Shown piece by piece: positions 12,796 to 26,000 of a stretch of DNA of 64,000 bases. Every line of letters begins with the position of its first letter. Position 1 is the stretch's first letter. The notes under the pieces are model-generated. The model had not been told where the DNA came from, ran no database searches, and saw only the letters and a program-made list of their open reading frames with translations. The DNA is from Mucidula mucida (Eukaryota; Basidiomycota; Agaricomycetes; Agaricales; Physalacriaceae): the NCBI GenBank assembly GCA_015501055.1, contig JADNYV010000001.1:620001-684000 (forward strand), written 5' to 3'. A program made the translations under genes and the position numbers.

Positions 12796-13810
12796 ATGAT
12801 TCTCCCTTCCCCAAGGTAGCTTGGTCTTCTGTGTCTAAATTGTAAACACACTGAACGTTATCGCAGTGAGACTTCAAAGCCTGGACTTCCAATTGTTAAT
12901 GCCGACACTCCGCCGAGTTCTGCAGGCTTACCTCCGCCCCCGCCATGCCATCCCAGTCTTCACTTTGGCCGCTCAAGTTCACCCATCCCTCCAAAGTCTT
13001 ATTGTCATCTAAAGAAAAAGTACTGGTCCTGATGAGTGTTTGGACAGATACGACGTATTAACTCGGCCAATATCGACTATCGTGTACAACTTTGGTCCGA
13101 GTTTATCGCCATTGGACCAAAACTCCATGTTACTTTACGCGCCTCACGCCATGGTGGCAAATCAGAAAGGTGCTCGGGAACCTTATCACATTTCAGTGAA
13201 CATGAACTGCTTCACGCCCACCTCATCCATTACAACTATCCGAAAGTCCTCATGCGAGGGCGATGTCATTGGAGATTTCGAGTAAGCAATGACTACCTAT
13301 CAGGCTGCGTGAGACGCTAATATCTAGTGCGCATAGGATTGGGCCGAGCAACGCTAAAATATCAAACACCGTTTGCTTAGGTGGAAACGAATATTCAATC
13401 AATGATATCCTGACATCATATACAAAGTTCTTCAAAAATGTGAGCTGTCACTGCATTGCTCATCAAGAGGCTGAGGGGTCTCCCAGAGCTGGACATGGAA
13501 AACTGTTACCAGGAATGACAAGCTGGTCACCTTAACTTGGGATGATAACGCTGGAGGTGGCGCAATTAGTGTGAGTAACCAAGCTCGGTTGCGGGTCGGA
13601 CATTCCAATTTCCGATAGTGCTTTGCCTCCAAGGAACGGACCCAGACCAATTTTCTTGCCAAATTCACCCCAAGGAGTTTGCTAAGACGAGCGGGGAGAC
13701 CAGTTCAGTATCCGAAACTTGAAGTAACGCCAACAGGTCACGACTACTTTGAAGACATCTTGATGTCTGCGCTCATTATCGAGCGGTTACGGACGGATCC
13801 TCCTCCATAG
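12796..13810 (+). CDS. DUF6593-type protein, copy 2
   Basis: This is the second copy of the basidiomycete family found at 8.0-9.1 kb; its function is unknown. ATG 12796 starts MILPSPS. A proline-rich region (GLPPPPPCHPS) is joined by introns to the core domain: NFGPSLSPLDQNSMLLY, then PYHISVNMNCFTPTSSITTI, then GDVIGDFE. The C-terminus reads HDYFEDILMSALIIERLR and stops at 13808-13810. Unlike copy 1, it keeps the HISVNMN strand. At least four introns are needed, and the middle part (13440-13700) is modelled only loosely. The two copies flank the aminotransferase and the low-complexity gene. They are divergent enough in sequence to be an old duplication rather than a recent one. Confidence 0.6.
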
Positions 13811-13944
13811 AAGACGTTCTGTGTATATATCATCATCAGCACTACTAGCAGACAGGTATAGAAACTCTACGCCATTAGGGCAATGTGCTTCAACTCGCTG
13901 ACATAGCAATCAGAAATGTATCATGTGTCTGAAAGCAATGGTTC

Positions 13945-15302
13945 TTACTTCTGGACTTGCTGTCCGACTTTCATGGGTTCATAAACAACCTCATCGCCAT
14001 CGTGATAAGCAAGACCGCCGCGAAGACTTTGCGCACGATCCGCTAATGCAGGAATTGGCGCCAAATCGTAGTCGGAAGAGAGGTGCCAGAAGAATGTCGA
14101 AGATATCCGAATAAGAGGACGGTCAGGGTATTGTTCTTTACGCTTTTCAATGACCTTGGAGAGTAAAGTAAGGTATCACATTGCGCTACAGTCGTCACCA
14201 CTTACTTCGATAGTCTTGTCACTCACAACAACCTCGTGGAATCCAGCCTTGATGAGACCTCCGCTCAGGTGCTCTAACTGCTTGCCTGCTTGCACCAACA
14301 GGTAGTTCCCCTCCGGGATCTTGACCGGGATGCGCTTCCCCGTATTACGCGCCCAAACGTGCAATCCGGGATACCTTGATCGGCCATGAATCGTCAGGAA
14401 GTTGAGATCAGTATGGAAACCGGCGAGGATTGTGTCCTTCTCGCCACATTTCCTTAGATCGGAAGCGGTCGGTGCGAGGATATGAGGGCTGTACCACGGC
14501 ATAAGAACAAAGCGGAGGATGAATCACGAAGTTACTTGCCCGTATCTCCCAGCCACACGAAATGTGTCCGCGTGAAGATCAAGGCCTATGGAAGTCATGT
14601 CGGCCAAGTTCTCAACTCTTTACCCTGCATTTAGACAACTGAGTGAAATGACATACAAGACTTACGCGCGTTTCATAGAGGATCCCCATTTATCCATGGT
14701 CGGTACCCATCGCTCCTTGACATGCTCGGCCTGAGGAATGACATTTGGGGCATTGAGGGATGGATATTTCGTCTCGTAGGGTGGTTTCTCCGCCATTTTA
14801 TAAAAAAAGCGACATTTAGGATCGGGAGAATGCGCGCTGATATCCAGAGGTCGTTCGGATGGATCCAGTCTCTCTATGATACGAAGACACTAGTGCTGTT
14901 TGAATTGAGAGATATAAAGTAGGATAAGAACACTTTACTGGCTCATCGACTGCACATTTAGGCTTCTCTGTATTCTCGAGGGTTGCGCCAACCTGGTAGC
15001 TCAGTTCAGGACGTTCGTCCTTTTGCAGCATCTCCAGAGGTTGGGCAAAGTAGTCCTCCAACAGATCGAGAAAGGTCCTGTTATCCTCTTCAGAGACGCG
15101 GGAATCACGAAGGATGAGCGCTCCATAAGTAATCAAGGCATCAGCGGCCTATCGAAACGTTGATATGGAAATAGAGTTCCGTTAAGTTGAGACTGGCCTT
15201 TTTACACTCGGTCTGCACTGCAGGAGAATCTCTAGGCTGAGACAAGAAGAGATCAAGGTCAATGATGGGCAAGCCCATAGATACAGGAGGTGCAGTGGAC
15301 AT
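13945..15302 (-). CDS. Isopenicillin N synthase-like 2-oxoglutarate/Fe(II) dioxygenase
   Basis: This is a non-haem iron oxygenase of the DIOX_N/2OG-FeII superfamily. ATG 15302 gives MSTAPPVSMGLPIIDLDLFL, the usual N-terminal strand of the family. Later blocks are ADALITYGALILRDSRV, LLEDYFAQP, RLDPSERPLDIS and GFHTDLNFLTIHG with the iron His and Asp. They are followed by QLEHLSGG with the second iron His and the tail FFWHLSSDYDLAPIPAL. The stop TAA is at 13945-13947. The first intron (15149-15197) must use a GC donor to give ECKKAADALITYG. The others are GT-AG. The gene is divergent from UBC12 (305 bp between start codons). The substrate is unknown: the closest described proteins are generic fungal clavaminate/IPNS-like enzymes, and no biosynthetic cluster surrounds it. 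Confidence 0.85.
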
Positions 15303-15607
15303 GGCGGTTCGAAGCAAACGGATAGCTTTTCTACGTGACAAAACCACAAGGTCAACAAGTTTATCTCAAGTCAGATGTCGTACACAAGGCGCTACGCGCT
15401 ATTTCTCCCGAAAATCGAGCAGTAAAATAAGTCATTTTCGTCTGGGTTGTTCGCACTATAATCGGGTGGCCGTCAGTGCAAAAGTCCGGCAAGAAGGTAC
15501 TGGAAGTGTAGTGGATTGTGGCGGTGCATTCTGTCTGGATTCGGAAGCGCTTCAGAACTTGTATTGCTACCACGACCTTTGACTCAGTCTCCTCGCCACT
15601 TGCCACG

Positions 15608-16416
15608 ATGATCAAGGTACCGATTTTCCACTCTCCTTGTTGCCCGTGTGTGGGCGCCCCGCTCATCGAAGATAACAGATATGGAGTATGAAGAAGAACG
15701 AGGATGCGGCGGCCAAGAAGAAACCTAAAGTCAGCGCCGCTCAAATAAGAGTACAGAAAGGTGCGGCCGTGATCTCTCGACATCAAAAGTTTCCTGATGT
15801 CTCTTTCACAGACTTGACTGAGTTGGATTTGCCCTCGACGATGACCACCAACTTCCCCGATGCCGCCGATCTTCTCAACTTTACGCTCACAATCACGCCT
15901 GACGAGGGTGCGACACCTATCTGTTGTTGTTAACCTGGTACTGATTCCACGTAGGCATGTACAAGGGCGGCTCCTTTGTATTCTCCTTTGCTATAAACAC
16001 CAATTACCCTCACGACCCTCCGAAAGTCAAATGCACGCAAACCGTGAGTTGCGCAGTGGTTGCCACGATGACATGCATTGATCAAGGGTTTCATGCAGAT
16101 ATACCACCCCAACGTTGACCTCGAGGGCAACGTGTGCTTGAACATCCTCCGAGAAGACTGGAAACCTGTACTCAATCTCAATTCAGTCATGGTGGGACTA
16201 CAGTACCTGTTTCTCGAACCGAACGCGGATGATCCTCTAAACAAGGGTACGTGCTTATACGATCGTGTGCGTTTCGCGACTAATACACTAATTCCCATTA
16301 CAGAGGCTGCTGTCGAGATGAGCAAGAACAGGGACCAGTTCTTGAACAACGTCAAGGCATCCATGCGTGGCGCCTCCATTAAGGGCCAGCAATATGACAA
16401 TGTTCTTGCACGATAG
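15608..16416 (+). CDS. UBC12: NEDD8-conjugating enzyme E2 (UBC12)
   Basis: The protein transfers NEDD8/Rub1 from its E1 to cullins. Exon 1 is only nine bases (15608-15616, MIK). With the 62-nt intron removed, the N-terminus reads [11 protein letters not shown], matching the UBC12-specific tail that docks on the NEDD8 E1. The E2 core follows: [46 protein letters not shown] with the catalytic Cys, [24 protein letters not shown] and SMRGASIKG. Four further introns are present. The length, about 190 residues, fits the family. The gene is convergent with the hydroxyisourate hydrolase (230 bp between stops). Confidence 0.95.
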
Positions 16417-16645
16417 TGTTCTTTATTTCCATCGCACACGCTATCCCCATTACCGTTCCCATGCTGTCGTCTCTGCACATCTCCGTACATACATTCACTA
16501 TACTTCTGCATTTTCACGTCTCCACCTCTCTCATGCCTCGTTATTAGATAGACACAAACATTTAGATTTCGACATCCTTGATCGATTGTGGCTATATACA
16601 TAATACAGGCGTTGGCTTCAATCTATTAGTTGTTTCCGTCGTTAC

Positions 16646-17176
16646 TCAAGTGCCCCGATAAGTTGTGAACGAGTAAGGACTAATGAGGAGAGGAATGTGA
16701 TAGTGCTCAGTTGGATTTTCTAACTCAAAGGTAATCTGCAAAGTCCTCAGTCAAAGTCAACAGAGCTCGCGTGACGTACTTCGACCCAAGGATAGAAGCA
16801 TTTCTGCCCTTTGTTTTCAAAGTACTCCTTGACTTTGAATACAATCTTGTAAAGACCAGGTGTCAAGGTACGCTTCGTCTCTTCGGAAGTCTCTATAGGT
16901 GGAAGAAGATCGAGACATCGTCCGTCCGAGTTAGTGACTCTGAGCCAAGTAGAAGTATAGGCATCCAGATGCAAAGAGAAAGACGCACCCTCTCGCAATC
17001 GGATTGAACAAATCAGCTCCGCCTTCTTCTTGAGCTTTCTCGAATTGCTGGAGACGGATTTCAACATTGGGAGCTGGCCGCCCGGAACTGGAGTCAAGAA
17101 CTACGGTGCGTCAAGTATCGTCGTTTGGCTGTCAACAGAGTAACACACTATGGCAAGTAATTGGTGACTTGTACAT
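16646..17176 (-). CDS. 5-hydroxyisourate hydrolase (transthyretin-like)
   Basis: The enzyme acts in purine degradation, hydrolysing 5-hydroxyisourate from urate oxidase. Four exons join to MYKSPITCHILDSSSGRPAP, EIRLQQFEKAQ, VTNSDGRCLDLLPP, TPGLYKIVF, CFYPWVEI and HYHIPLLISPYSF. The active-site His of CHILD, the Arg of the GRC block and the His of HYHIPLL are present. The C-terminal tetrapeptide is YRGT where the family normally has YRGS. The substitution is conservative and probably tolerated. No N-terminal PTS2 or C-terminal PTS1 peroxisomal signal is evident. Start codons of this gene and RRP1 are 135 bp apart and divergent. The ATG at 17176 is chosen because the intron after CH places ILDSSSG in frame. 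Confidence 0.92.
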
Positions 17177-17311
17177 GATTTATTGCGCGGAGATCAAGTA
17201 TGAATCCAAGACGCGACTCGGAAGCATCGTAGCTTTTATCAGCAGGCATGATGTCACCTGATCAGACCGCCTGGAAAATTGCCTAAAAAGTTCTTTTCCG
17301 ATACAACGGCC

Positions 17312-18434
17312 ATGTCGACCTCTTCCTCAACACCGCCGCTAGCAAAATATTTCGCGTCGACTGGTACGAATCATGTATATATTATGCCCATAATTGACCC
17401 AAAGATAGAGAAAAAAGTCCGCGATAAAGCGATCAAAAACTTGTCAACATTCCTGTCTGATTCAGAAGATGCGCTGCCTCCCCCAGAGATGGCCAAGCTG
17501 TGGAAAGGGATATTCTATTGTATGCCGGCTGTCTTCATGGTCTCTACTCGTTTACTCATCTCCACAGGTTTCTGGATGTCAGACAAACCACTCGTTCAAC
17601 AGGAACTGGCGACAGAGCTTGCAGAGCTCATTTTGACCATCACTTCAACGCCTGCCTCCTTGGCCTTTTTGAATGGTTTCTGGGAGACAACTGTACGGGA
17701 ATGGAGTGGGATTGACCGTTTGAGGTGCGCTTCATGTCATCTTAACCTCATTGCTCATTAACTCTCGTCAGAATTGACAAGTACTATATGCTTGTGCGGC
17801 GTTTTGTGAACGCGGGGTTCAGACTACTGTTACGGACCGAATGGGATTATGATGCGGTCGAGGGATATTATCGAATACTGACTAGAGAAGGCGGTCCTTT
17901 GTGGTGAGTATTCTCAGGTAGTCGTTGAATGACTACCTAACATATTTCAGCCCGGGCGACATCAAGGTCCCAACCAGTCTTATATATCATCTTGCCGACA
18001 TATACCTTGAAGAGTTAGACAAGGCCATATCGAAAACTTCTACCGATTCCAAAACCCGACCTGCGCCACTCTGCGTTTTAATATCTCCCTTCCTCGCAGT
18101 AGCCGCCCGTACTCCCATCTCGACGACGTACAACCGCATTCAAGCTGCTGTTTTGACTCCGCTGTTAACAAATTTGGCTTCCGAAGACCGTCCACCTGTC
18201 GCGAAACGCGTTCGATTGGAACCTGGCGCGTCAGATGCGACATACACACATCTTTTGTCGAATGCGTGTGTGTCTTGTGACGAGCGGGATACCTTGGATC
18301 AGCCCACGTTACGGAGTAAACTTCTGCGTCAAATATTTAACGCAGCTGGCGATCCGCAGACACGGTGGAGTAACCGTCGGAAGCTGTACGATCTATGGAA
18401 GGAAGGGGGAGAGGCGGATTCGGACGATGCTTGA
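17312..18434 (+). CDS. RRP1: Ribosomal RNA processing protein 1 (Nop52 family)
   Basis: This is a nucleolar protein needed for 60S ribosomal subunit maturation. Conserved features are LAKYFAST, KVRDKAIKNL, LWKGIFYCFWMSDKP (across an intron), FLNGFWETTVREWSGIDRLR and DKYYMLVRRFVNAGFRLL. These match the N-terminal Nop52 domain, which fills most of the protein. It is short (about 320 residues), like the fungal rather than the animal form. A region with KRVRLEPG is a plausible nuclear signal. Introns interrupt after FYC, at IDRLR and after the GGPL segment. The stop follows EADSDDA at 18434. Confidence 0.9.
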
Positions 18435-18702
18435 CTATCGTGTCGTATGCTGGTTGATGGTAGGCTATGATCGTCTGTACCATCATTTTCATCGAAGAGA
18501 ATGGAACTTTTTGTGGCGTTTTCGCTACCTGTATCCATATCAGCAGACCAACTCAGACTTGCGTATAGTTTAGTTGTAGTGTGAGCCAAGCCATTAGTAT
18601 GTGGGTCGTTTTCAAGTTGAGTTGCCGCCGGCAATCAAATGGATTGTATAACACTTCTCTTCCCCGAATCCGATCTTCCCCTGCCCCCGTCCCCCCACGA
18701 CC

Positions 18703-20691
18703 ATGGAACTACCTCTGGATATCCTCATAAGCATTTTAGAACATTTGCCCGCATCACATGCTGCAAATGGGGAGGAATCCATCCTCGTCTTTATTGCTTT
18801 TCTCGAGGCAAGCTCGTTGTTACGCGAAGCAGCCAAGATCTCTACACTCTGGCAACCTCATTACTCAGCCCGCTACCATCATTGCAACGACTACGAGGAC
18901 TCACAGCGTCGATCTGAAACCAAAGGCGACTGGAGACTTTTATATGCAGCGCGACGACGCATAGACCGGAAGGCGCTGAGTCTACTGGATCGAATTGTTC
19001 AGCAACGGAATGGCCAACTAGATCATGTTGCAGCACTCTGCAGCATGTCATTCGACGTCTGGGACGTTCTGGAGATAGAGGCCTCTCAACCGGTGCCCCC
19101 ACTCCTGAGAGCATTTTACAACGACCCATCGGACGCCTCCTCAGTCGCCCCGCACGCGATAACGCGGCGGTATTGGGCACGTACCATCCTGGAGTCTATC
19201 GCAAGGATCTATGCTGTCAACTTATGGGACAGGCAGCAAAGGGGAGACCTTTCGGTAACTTTTGTAGATTCGTTTTCTGCGCTCTCCTGCTTTTCGGGCT
19301 TTTCGCCGAAATATGTACGTGTCATCAACCACTTGCGTGGCGTTCCTTACGAATTCCCAGATATCCCTTCTTTTCGAGAACCTTATTTCTCGCTGCCGGG
19401 AACATTTGACGCAGAAGAACTGCGTTTTGTTGCCCGGCGAACCGGGTTACAATGTCGTGGACTTGTGCACGCAAATTTGCCACTTCATGGCTCGTGAAGG
19501 GTTTGGAGCTGTAGAGCGTGAGTGTCGACCAAAATCCCCCCTGGCAGTCAATGACTTTCTTACAGCACATGCGTTCCACAACATAAACAATATATTCCCC
19601 CATAAATACTTGACGACGAACAAGAAGAGTATACCCATATCTCTTGTTCACATATTTGTTGCCGTCGCGCGTGGTCTAGGTATCTCCGCATCTCCGATCG
19701 ATTTCCCACAACGGGTACTTGCGCATATCTCATCTCCAGATCCGACGGCCGACGATTTCTATGTTGACGTGTTCGGCGCCGAGACCAAGATGATATTATC
19801 TCTTCGAGAAGATATCGTTAACCTCGTTATGAGGCATGGGATACCCCCTCAGTCGATGGCGCCGTACATATCGCCCTCTTTGTCGCCCCCAATGTTACTC
19901 CGCACCAGCCGAAACATCCTCGCCTCTCTAAATGCGGGAATTGTGGTGGCAGACAATCAACCTCGAGTCCCGCTCTACCTGGCATTTACCTTGTATCTTC
20001 TCATGACGACCCGGGAGCAATTTGCTGCGCGCGCCACCGCATACATGGGTCTGGTGGATTGTGTTACAGTTCTTCCGCAATCTATAGCTCCCATATTTCC
20101 CGAAGGAAGCGCTGTTCGGGAACACCTGGAGGAGAAGCGCAGAAGCGTTATCGAACTTCATTCGAGAACGATACCAGTTTCTCTACGCTCTGCCCCGGAA
20201 AACCAGCACGTTAAGTTCCATGTCGGCACGATATTCCAGCACAAGACCTACAAATATAAGGGTTGTATATGTGCTTGGGATGTGCGTATCACTCAACTCG
20301 GGCTTATATACTGTCTCTGACCCTGCTCTAGAATGTCTGTAAACAAGACGAGAAGTGGATACAAGAGATGAATGTGGATAAACTCCCTCACGGCCGCAAT
20401 CAGCCATTCTATACCTCGTTTTCAATTGACGGATCAGAAAGATGTATGATTTCTGTATTGACACATTAGCCTATGCTAACATTTACTCCAGACGTTGCAG
20501 AAGACAACATAGAACCCTTGAAGGCCTCGTTGGACATGATCCTGCAGTTCTTCCCGGTTATTCACAATTTCGCTGTCTACTTCAGTGATATCGAAACCGA
20601 GAAAACATCTGATCGTGCACGACTGATCCTCAGTCCGGAGCTACAGCGTGCCTTTCCAGAGGATGACGCTGGACATCATCACTTCCTATAG
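18703..20691 (+). CDS. F-box protein with C-terminal YccV/HspQ-like domain (FBXO21-like)
   Basis: This is a probable substrate receptor of an SCF ubiquitin ligase. The N-terminus MELPLDILISILEHLP is an F-box helix. The middle part carries the transglutaminase-like/SirB1 region seen in FBXO21, with IPISLVHIFVAVARGLGI, SPIDFPQRVLAHI and DDFYVDVFGA. The C-terminus, KFHVGTIFQHKTYKYKGCICAWD then LPHGRNQPFYTSF, YVAEDNIEPL and YFSDIE, is a YccV domain. That domain binds hemimethylated DNA in bacteria, a role not shown for eukaryotic members. Four introns are needed. The first, at about 19315, moves the frame so that FSPKY continues into ISLLFENLISRCREHL. Length is about 590 residues. Confidence 0.88.
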
Positions 20692-20946
20692 ACACTACCA
20701 AATTTAACCCACTACGGCGAACCCACTCTAATATTAATTGACAAATAGGTCTCCATCTACCCCATATTATTACCAGGAATTATGCTCCGTTTCGTTAATC
20801 ACCGTATTACTTCTACGTAGACTTAGAATGATCATTCTGTCCTCGGATGATGTGGCGTGCCCTGAGACTTTCGGAGTTCGGTCCGATAACAGTCACAATG
20901 TGACAGACGCGAGAATTGTTGCTTTCTTTCGTGCAACTTTGATTCC

Positions 20947-23001
20947 ATGTCTTCGTACGCGAGCACGAGCCGCTCAAATACCGTCGCGCCGACGGCATAT
21001 CGGAACAACCAGCAAAACACTGCTACCAGGACTCACAATGTCAAAGACGACTATGAAAGTCTGTCGAAATTTACATCGGTGCTGCGTCGACACTCATCGA
21101 AAGTCTGTTTGCAGGATGGTATACGGAGCCCGTCTATAACAACCGCATGGCTCTCGCCTTGCAGTCTGGCATAGATACCGAAGTCGCCTGGGCATTAGAC
21201 CGACTCCTGCGGCTCAGCATCAATGAAGCTATTATCTTAAGGAGTATGCCTGGCGTTATAGATGGCCTTTTTATCCTCCCAGAGTGGTACATCCTCGAGG
21301 GCCATCGGAAGTTTAACATCGAGGGCGCGTTATTTGCCCCACCGCGCGCTCTCGAGGCAAAACGCAGAAACGCGATCGAGGCCATATCAGTCCTACGAAA
21401 CGCCGCCCTGCTGGATGCCGATTGTCAAGAGCTAGTCAACCAACCCCATACCATCCCTCTGATCGTCAACTCCCTTAGGTATCTCAATTCAAGCAGGGAA
21501 GAAAACACGGAATTCCTGCTTCATGCTATGGAACTAATGAACACCATTGCTGTCCACTTCACGCCCCAAACCTTGACCACGATTGCGATAAATATCATCC
21601 ACCCTCTCCAAAAGATTGCGTCGGAATCCTCCAATAGACCTTCTATCATTGCAGCATTCAAAGTACTCACCATTCTTCTCGCGGAACCTCTCAACTCACA
21701 TCTCTTCCACCCTCAATCCCCCGCACTTACCGCATCACTGCGATATTTGCCACTGATCACTGACAAGAAACTGGTCGATGCGTGCCTGAACTTTCTTTAC
21801 ATCCATTTATCACAGCATGCCATGGCGCAATTCTTCCTACTCCATCCCGACATGCCAAGCATCCTTCGAATCATGGTTAACATACTTATCCATGAGCAAG
21901 TGGAGGAGACAAAAACGAAGGACATTACGGGTGATGTACGAGTTGTGTCGTCTTTAGGACTCATAGAGACGCGAGATCACGATTTGACCGAAGCGGAGTT
22001 GCAGACTCTTCTTCCAATGCCCGAGCCACAGCGTTGTTTCGAATGGTGAGAGCTCTACGTGCATCTGACTTTCACTAACAACTATATCAAGGATGAAAAC
22101 AATGTTCGTTGCGAAATCGGATGGGGAGCTCACGCAAGTGGACTTCTGGAATCTTTATAAGGACGTGTTTGGCGCCCAAGGAGACCCGTATCCTGGTCCG
22201 CTCGGCGCGTCTGAGGTCATCAAAAATGTCAATGCTGTATTCCACGAGGCGCAGGCCATGGTCTTGTCTGATCCTGTACAAAGATTCATCATCCGTGGGG
22301 TAGACAGACGAAAGGATACTCTAGCCGCTGACAAGCTCAAGTGCCAATGGGATCGAGGGAAGTGCTTTGTACCTTCGTTCGGCTCCCTGGGCGAATTGTT
22401 CGAGCACCTTCTCTGGCATGTTAATTCTATCGACGCCCCCGAATCCGATTGTACATGGTCGACATGCCCGAAAGGAACTCTTCCAAGGGTAGCTCTCCGA
22501 GGACATGTTCTGACCCATCTTTCCAGCAAGTATACTCCGGAAAGGCATCCATCCCAAAGCGACACAGTAACGATCTCCGCTAAGGCTACAGAAAACGATC
22601 CTACTCAAAGTCCACTTAAACGAGCACCTCCTCCTCCACGGAGTACGACTATTAGCTACCCTTCGCCAGTAATAGACCCTCCGATGACCTCCTTGACCGC
22701 ATTGCTATGCATACGAATACTGTTCAGAACAGCATTTGTATCAACCGAGGAGGCTCCTCGTGTTGACGAGGACCACTTTGGATTTCCCGGAGTTGTCGAG
22801 GACGTGCAGCAAGCTGATGAGCGGCCGAGGATGAGCGGAGAAGCGCTGATTCAAGAGAAGGAGGGCCAGAAACGCGGGAGGCAGGCGTTTGTCAGTGTTC
22901 GAGCATTGATGGAAAAAGTACTCATACGGGATGAGGCGTTGATGAATTGGGTAGCCGAGATGGTAGATGCAGGTATCAGTGGATCGATGCTAGATTCATA
23001 G
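20947..23001 (+). CDS. RSC9: RSC9-like chromatin remodelling subunit with two C2H2-type zinc motifs
   Basis: This is a subunit of the SWI/SNF-type RSC remodelling complex. ATG 20947 starts MSSYASTSRSNT. A 56-nt intron brings DDYERWYTEPVYNNRMALAL into frame with the long helical armadillo-like body (EVAWALDRLLRLS, FILPEWYILEGHRKF). A second intron at about 22048 joins RCFEW to MKTMFV. The conserved RFX-like segment GELTQVDFWNLYKDVF follows, then two zinc motifs. The first has Cys pairs in KCQWDRGKC and His in EHLLWHV. The second has CTWSTC and GHVLTHL. A proline/charged region and a helical tail complete about 650 residues. The COG1 start codon is only 90 bp beyond the stop. Confidence 0.87.
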
Positions 23002-23091
23002 CAGCATGTATTTTTTGGCTATTGGCGAAATGTTTTGGACTGCGAACTCAAAGCAGCTTACATAATCGGATCGAGCTATAGTTCTGCCACG

Positions 23092-26000
23092 ATGTCGCGC
23101 AGACCCTCTATAATGTCGGTGAGCGGTTCGTCGTCGTCGATGGCCAACGGACACGCCACAAAGCCTGTATCTCCACCCATGAGTCGGGACATTTCCTCTC
23201 CTTCATCCCGGAAACTCTCGTTATCCAAACTGCCGTCCGCCGACGACCTCGAACCTGATGAACTATTCGCCAAATACACCGTATCCGAGGTCAAATTCGT
23301 ACAGCACCAACTCAGGTATCCATAGAGCTGCACAGACGCGCTGGAATATTGACGGACGTGGTTAGAGCCGATGCCGATGCGAAGCAGGAAGAGCTGCGGT
23401 TAATGGTTGGGTGCGTGTCGCTTCCCCGGACGCGTACCAATGCCTTAATATAATCCGAAAGCACAGTGAACGCTACCGCGACCTTCTGCAGGCGTCGACT
23501 TCCATAATATCTATGGCACATTCGTCCAAACGACTGTTGGAAGCCCTGGACGAGACCAAAAGTGCTATCTCAACCCAGAAAGTTCCACCTCTTCCAAGGA
23601 AAAGCATTGCGAATGGTGCTCAAGGTATGTGATTGGATTCAAGTATCCCGGTGCTAAGCTCATTGAAGTACGCCAGACACACATTTGCATACATTGCAAT
23701 TACTATCGGCACATATAAAATTACTCTTGGACGCTCCAGAACATCTATGGCGGCTCATAGAGAGGAAAAAGTACTTTGCGGCTGCGTGGCTTTACCTGCT
23801 CTCCGACGTTGTATATCGTGCCCTCCGACACGAAGAAGAAACCTGGGCTGAGCAGGGCATACATCTTCGAGTCCGTCATTCTCTTTTCCATAATAACCTC
23901 AATTCACATGGCACCTCAAGGAACAATTCCCGCTGATAGGGCGACAATGGGAAGCGGTCTCACAGTTTCGCTCACAGATCGTTCACAAGGCTACATTGGC
24001 ATTGCGAGAATCCTCAGCTTCGTCGACGGTAAGCTTTCGCATAGAATAACCCAGCTTGCTTGCTAAGTTGCATTCAGGATGTCTGCGCCACTGCACTCAC
24101 CCTCCACCTTTTGGATTCGCGCCCATTAACAGAAACTCTTACCGTGTTTCTGACGCAACGCACTCGGTCTCTTTCCATTTTGCTATCATATGGCTTGGGC
24201 AAGTCACCAATGTCTCCCTCGTCGCGCGCCACAAATGGTCACCCTCCAGAACAGGCCGATTCCAAACCGACTGCACGGCAAATTAAAGACATCACGCAAG
24301 CTGCTCTTGACAACATTGCATCGACTGTCAGGACGTCCCGGGATGTCTTCGAGAACTCTTCCTCGTCATCTTCTATCGCAGAATCAGTTTTGGGCTACAT
24401 CCAGTCCGACTCGACAGTGCAGTCTTCTGCTTATGCCTCCCTTCCAACAGAACTACAACTGACGACTGAATCCCTTCTCATGACCCTCCCTTCGTCTACC
24501 CACTTCATGCTACTTCCTCCTCATCTGAAGTTCTACAAACCTGCGGTGGACGTTAATTCTCCAAAGTCGCGCGTCGCCCCGGCCGATCTGAGAAGGGAGG
24601 GAATGGCATGGCTAGAGAAGGCAACGACGAGTATAAAAGTGTCGTTGGACCGCTGGTTCTTAGACCTTTCGACTGTCAAAGATGTTTGGACCACGCGTCA
24701 TTCACTTCGAAAATGGATTTTGTCTTTTAATGCATTCCAGGAGCAAGAAACGAGGAGTCTCATTGATATCATCGATGCCGCCTGCCGGAAACGAATTTCA
24801 GCTATATGGAAGTTGATCTTGTCGCAGGCGGAGACAAGTTTCCGAGAGTCTATATTACATGCGGTCTCGTCGTTCAATGAACATCAAATAGGTTCGGCTT
24901 CTTTGTCAACTGCTTTGGTTATACCTCTCACCCGCTGTAGATGCCCTTCCTATGCAGAATCTCTTTCAAAATCCTCCTTTAACGTCGATGGCCCCTACTG
25001 GACCTGCGGACGCCTCTTTTCAGAAATACAAGTCATCATTGAGGAAGCAGTTACTGGGAAGAACTGCATTGTTGGACGAAGTACTCAAAACACTAGAATC
25101 TTGTGCCCGCGCACTGCAACATGACATGACGCAAGTCCTGAGCACTGAGGATGATGATACGACGTAAGCACCAGCACGTATTCTGAAGTTGAATACCCAA
25201 TGTTTTGCAGCCGTCTAGTTCACGATTTGAAGACAGAATATCAGCCAGACGCAATGGTGTTGTGTTCTCGTGTCGTGCAACAATTGGATAACGTCTCAAG
25301 TTCCATATCAGAGCATTCTGGTTGGTTGTTTCCATCTTGGTATTCTCCACCAATACTGACGGTTCTACGTAGAAGCGGAGGTGGAGAGTCTTGTCTTTGT
25401 GGGCAGGATTGCAAACGAGCTGGCGTCGACTTCGAGTTTTGTGAGCAATCTATGTGTCGAAAACAACACTGTAGAAGGTTAGCCTTGTCCATCTTTTTTC
25501 AATTCACCAGGGACGCTTAGACTCAGTCGATTAGACTTACGAAAAAAAGCAGCGGCACTGCGCGAGACAATCGTTGAACGATGGCGTATCTATACCGTCT
25601 CAAACATCATTTCGACGAATTACTCATCACCGAATATTCCCAGTAAGCAAACCGCCTGTCATGTCGTCTCGATGACTCAGTCTTTTAAGCCGCCTCCACC
25701 TCATTAACATTATCTTGGAATCTGACGAACTCGCTTCTTGACTTGACCTATGCTGTACAGAAGCTAGGTATAGCGCGCGAATCATCCCGTCAGATACATA
25801 TGGTCGACAAAACACTCCAGTTGTTCATCAACACGCTGTTTGATAAAACAGCATTCTCTGAATCGGTGCAAGGTGTCTTCGAGATCACATTCCTCGAGAA
25901 GATCAGTTTAGACTGTGAAAATGTCGGGTGGAATGCGGTGCGAGCGCGTCTGGAACAACTGAAAGCCGATACTCAATCAAAGGTGAGTTTCAGTATGAAT

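Noticed and set aside
15930..16601. Minus-strand ORF of 223 codons
   Set aside because: It lies antisense to the UBC12 exons, which encode an unmistakable conserved protein. It has no motif of its own.
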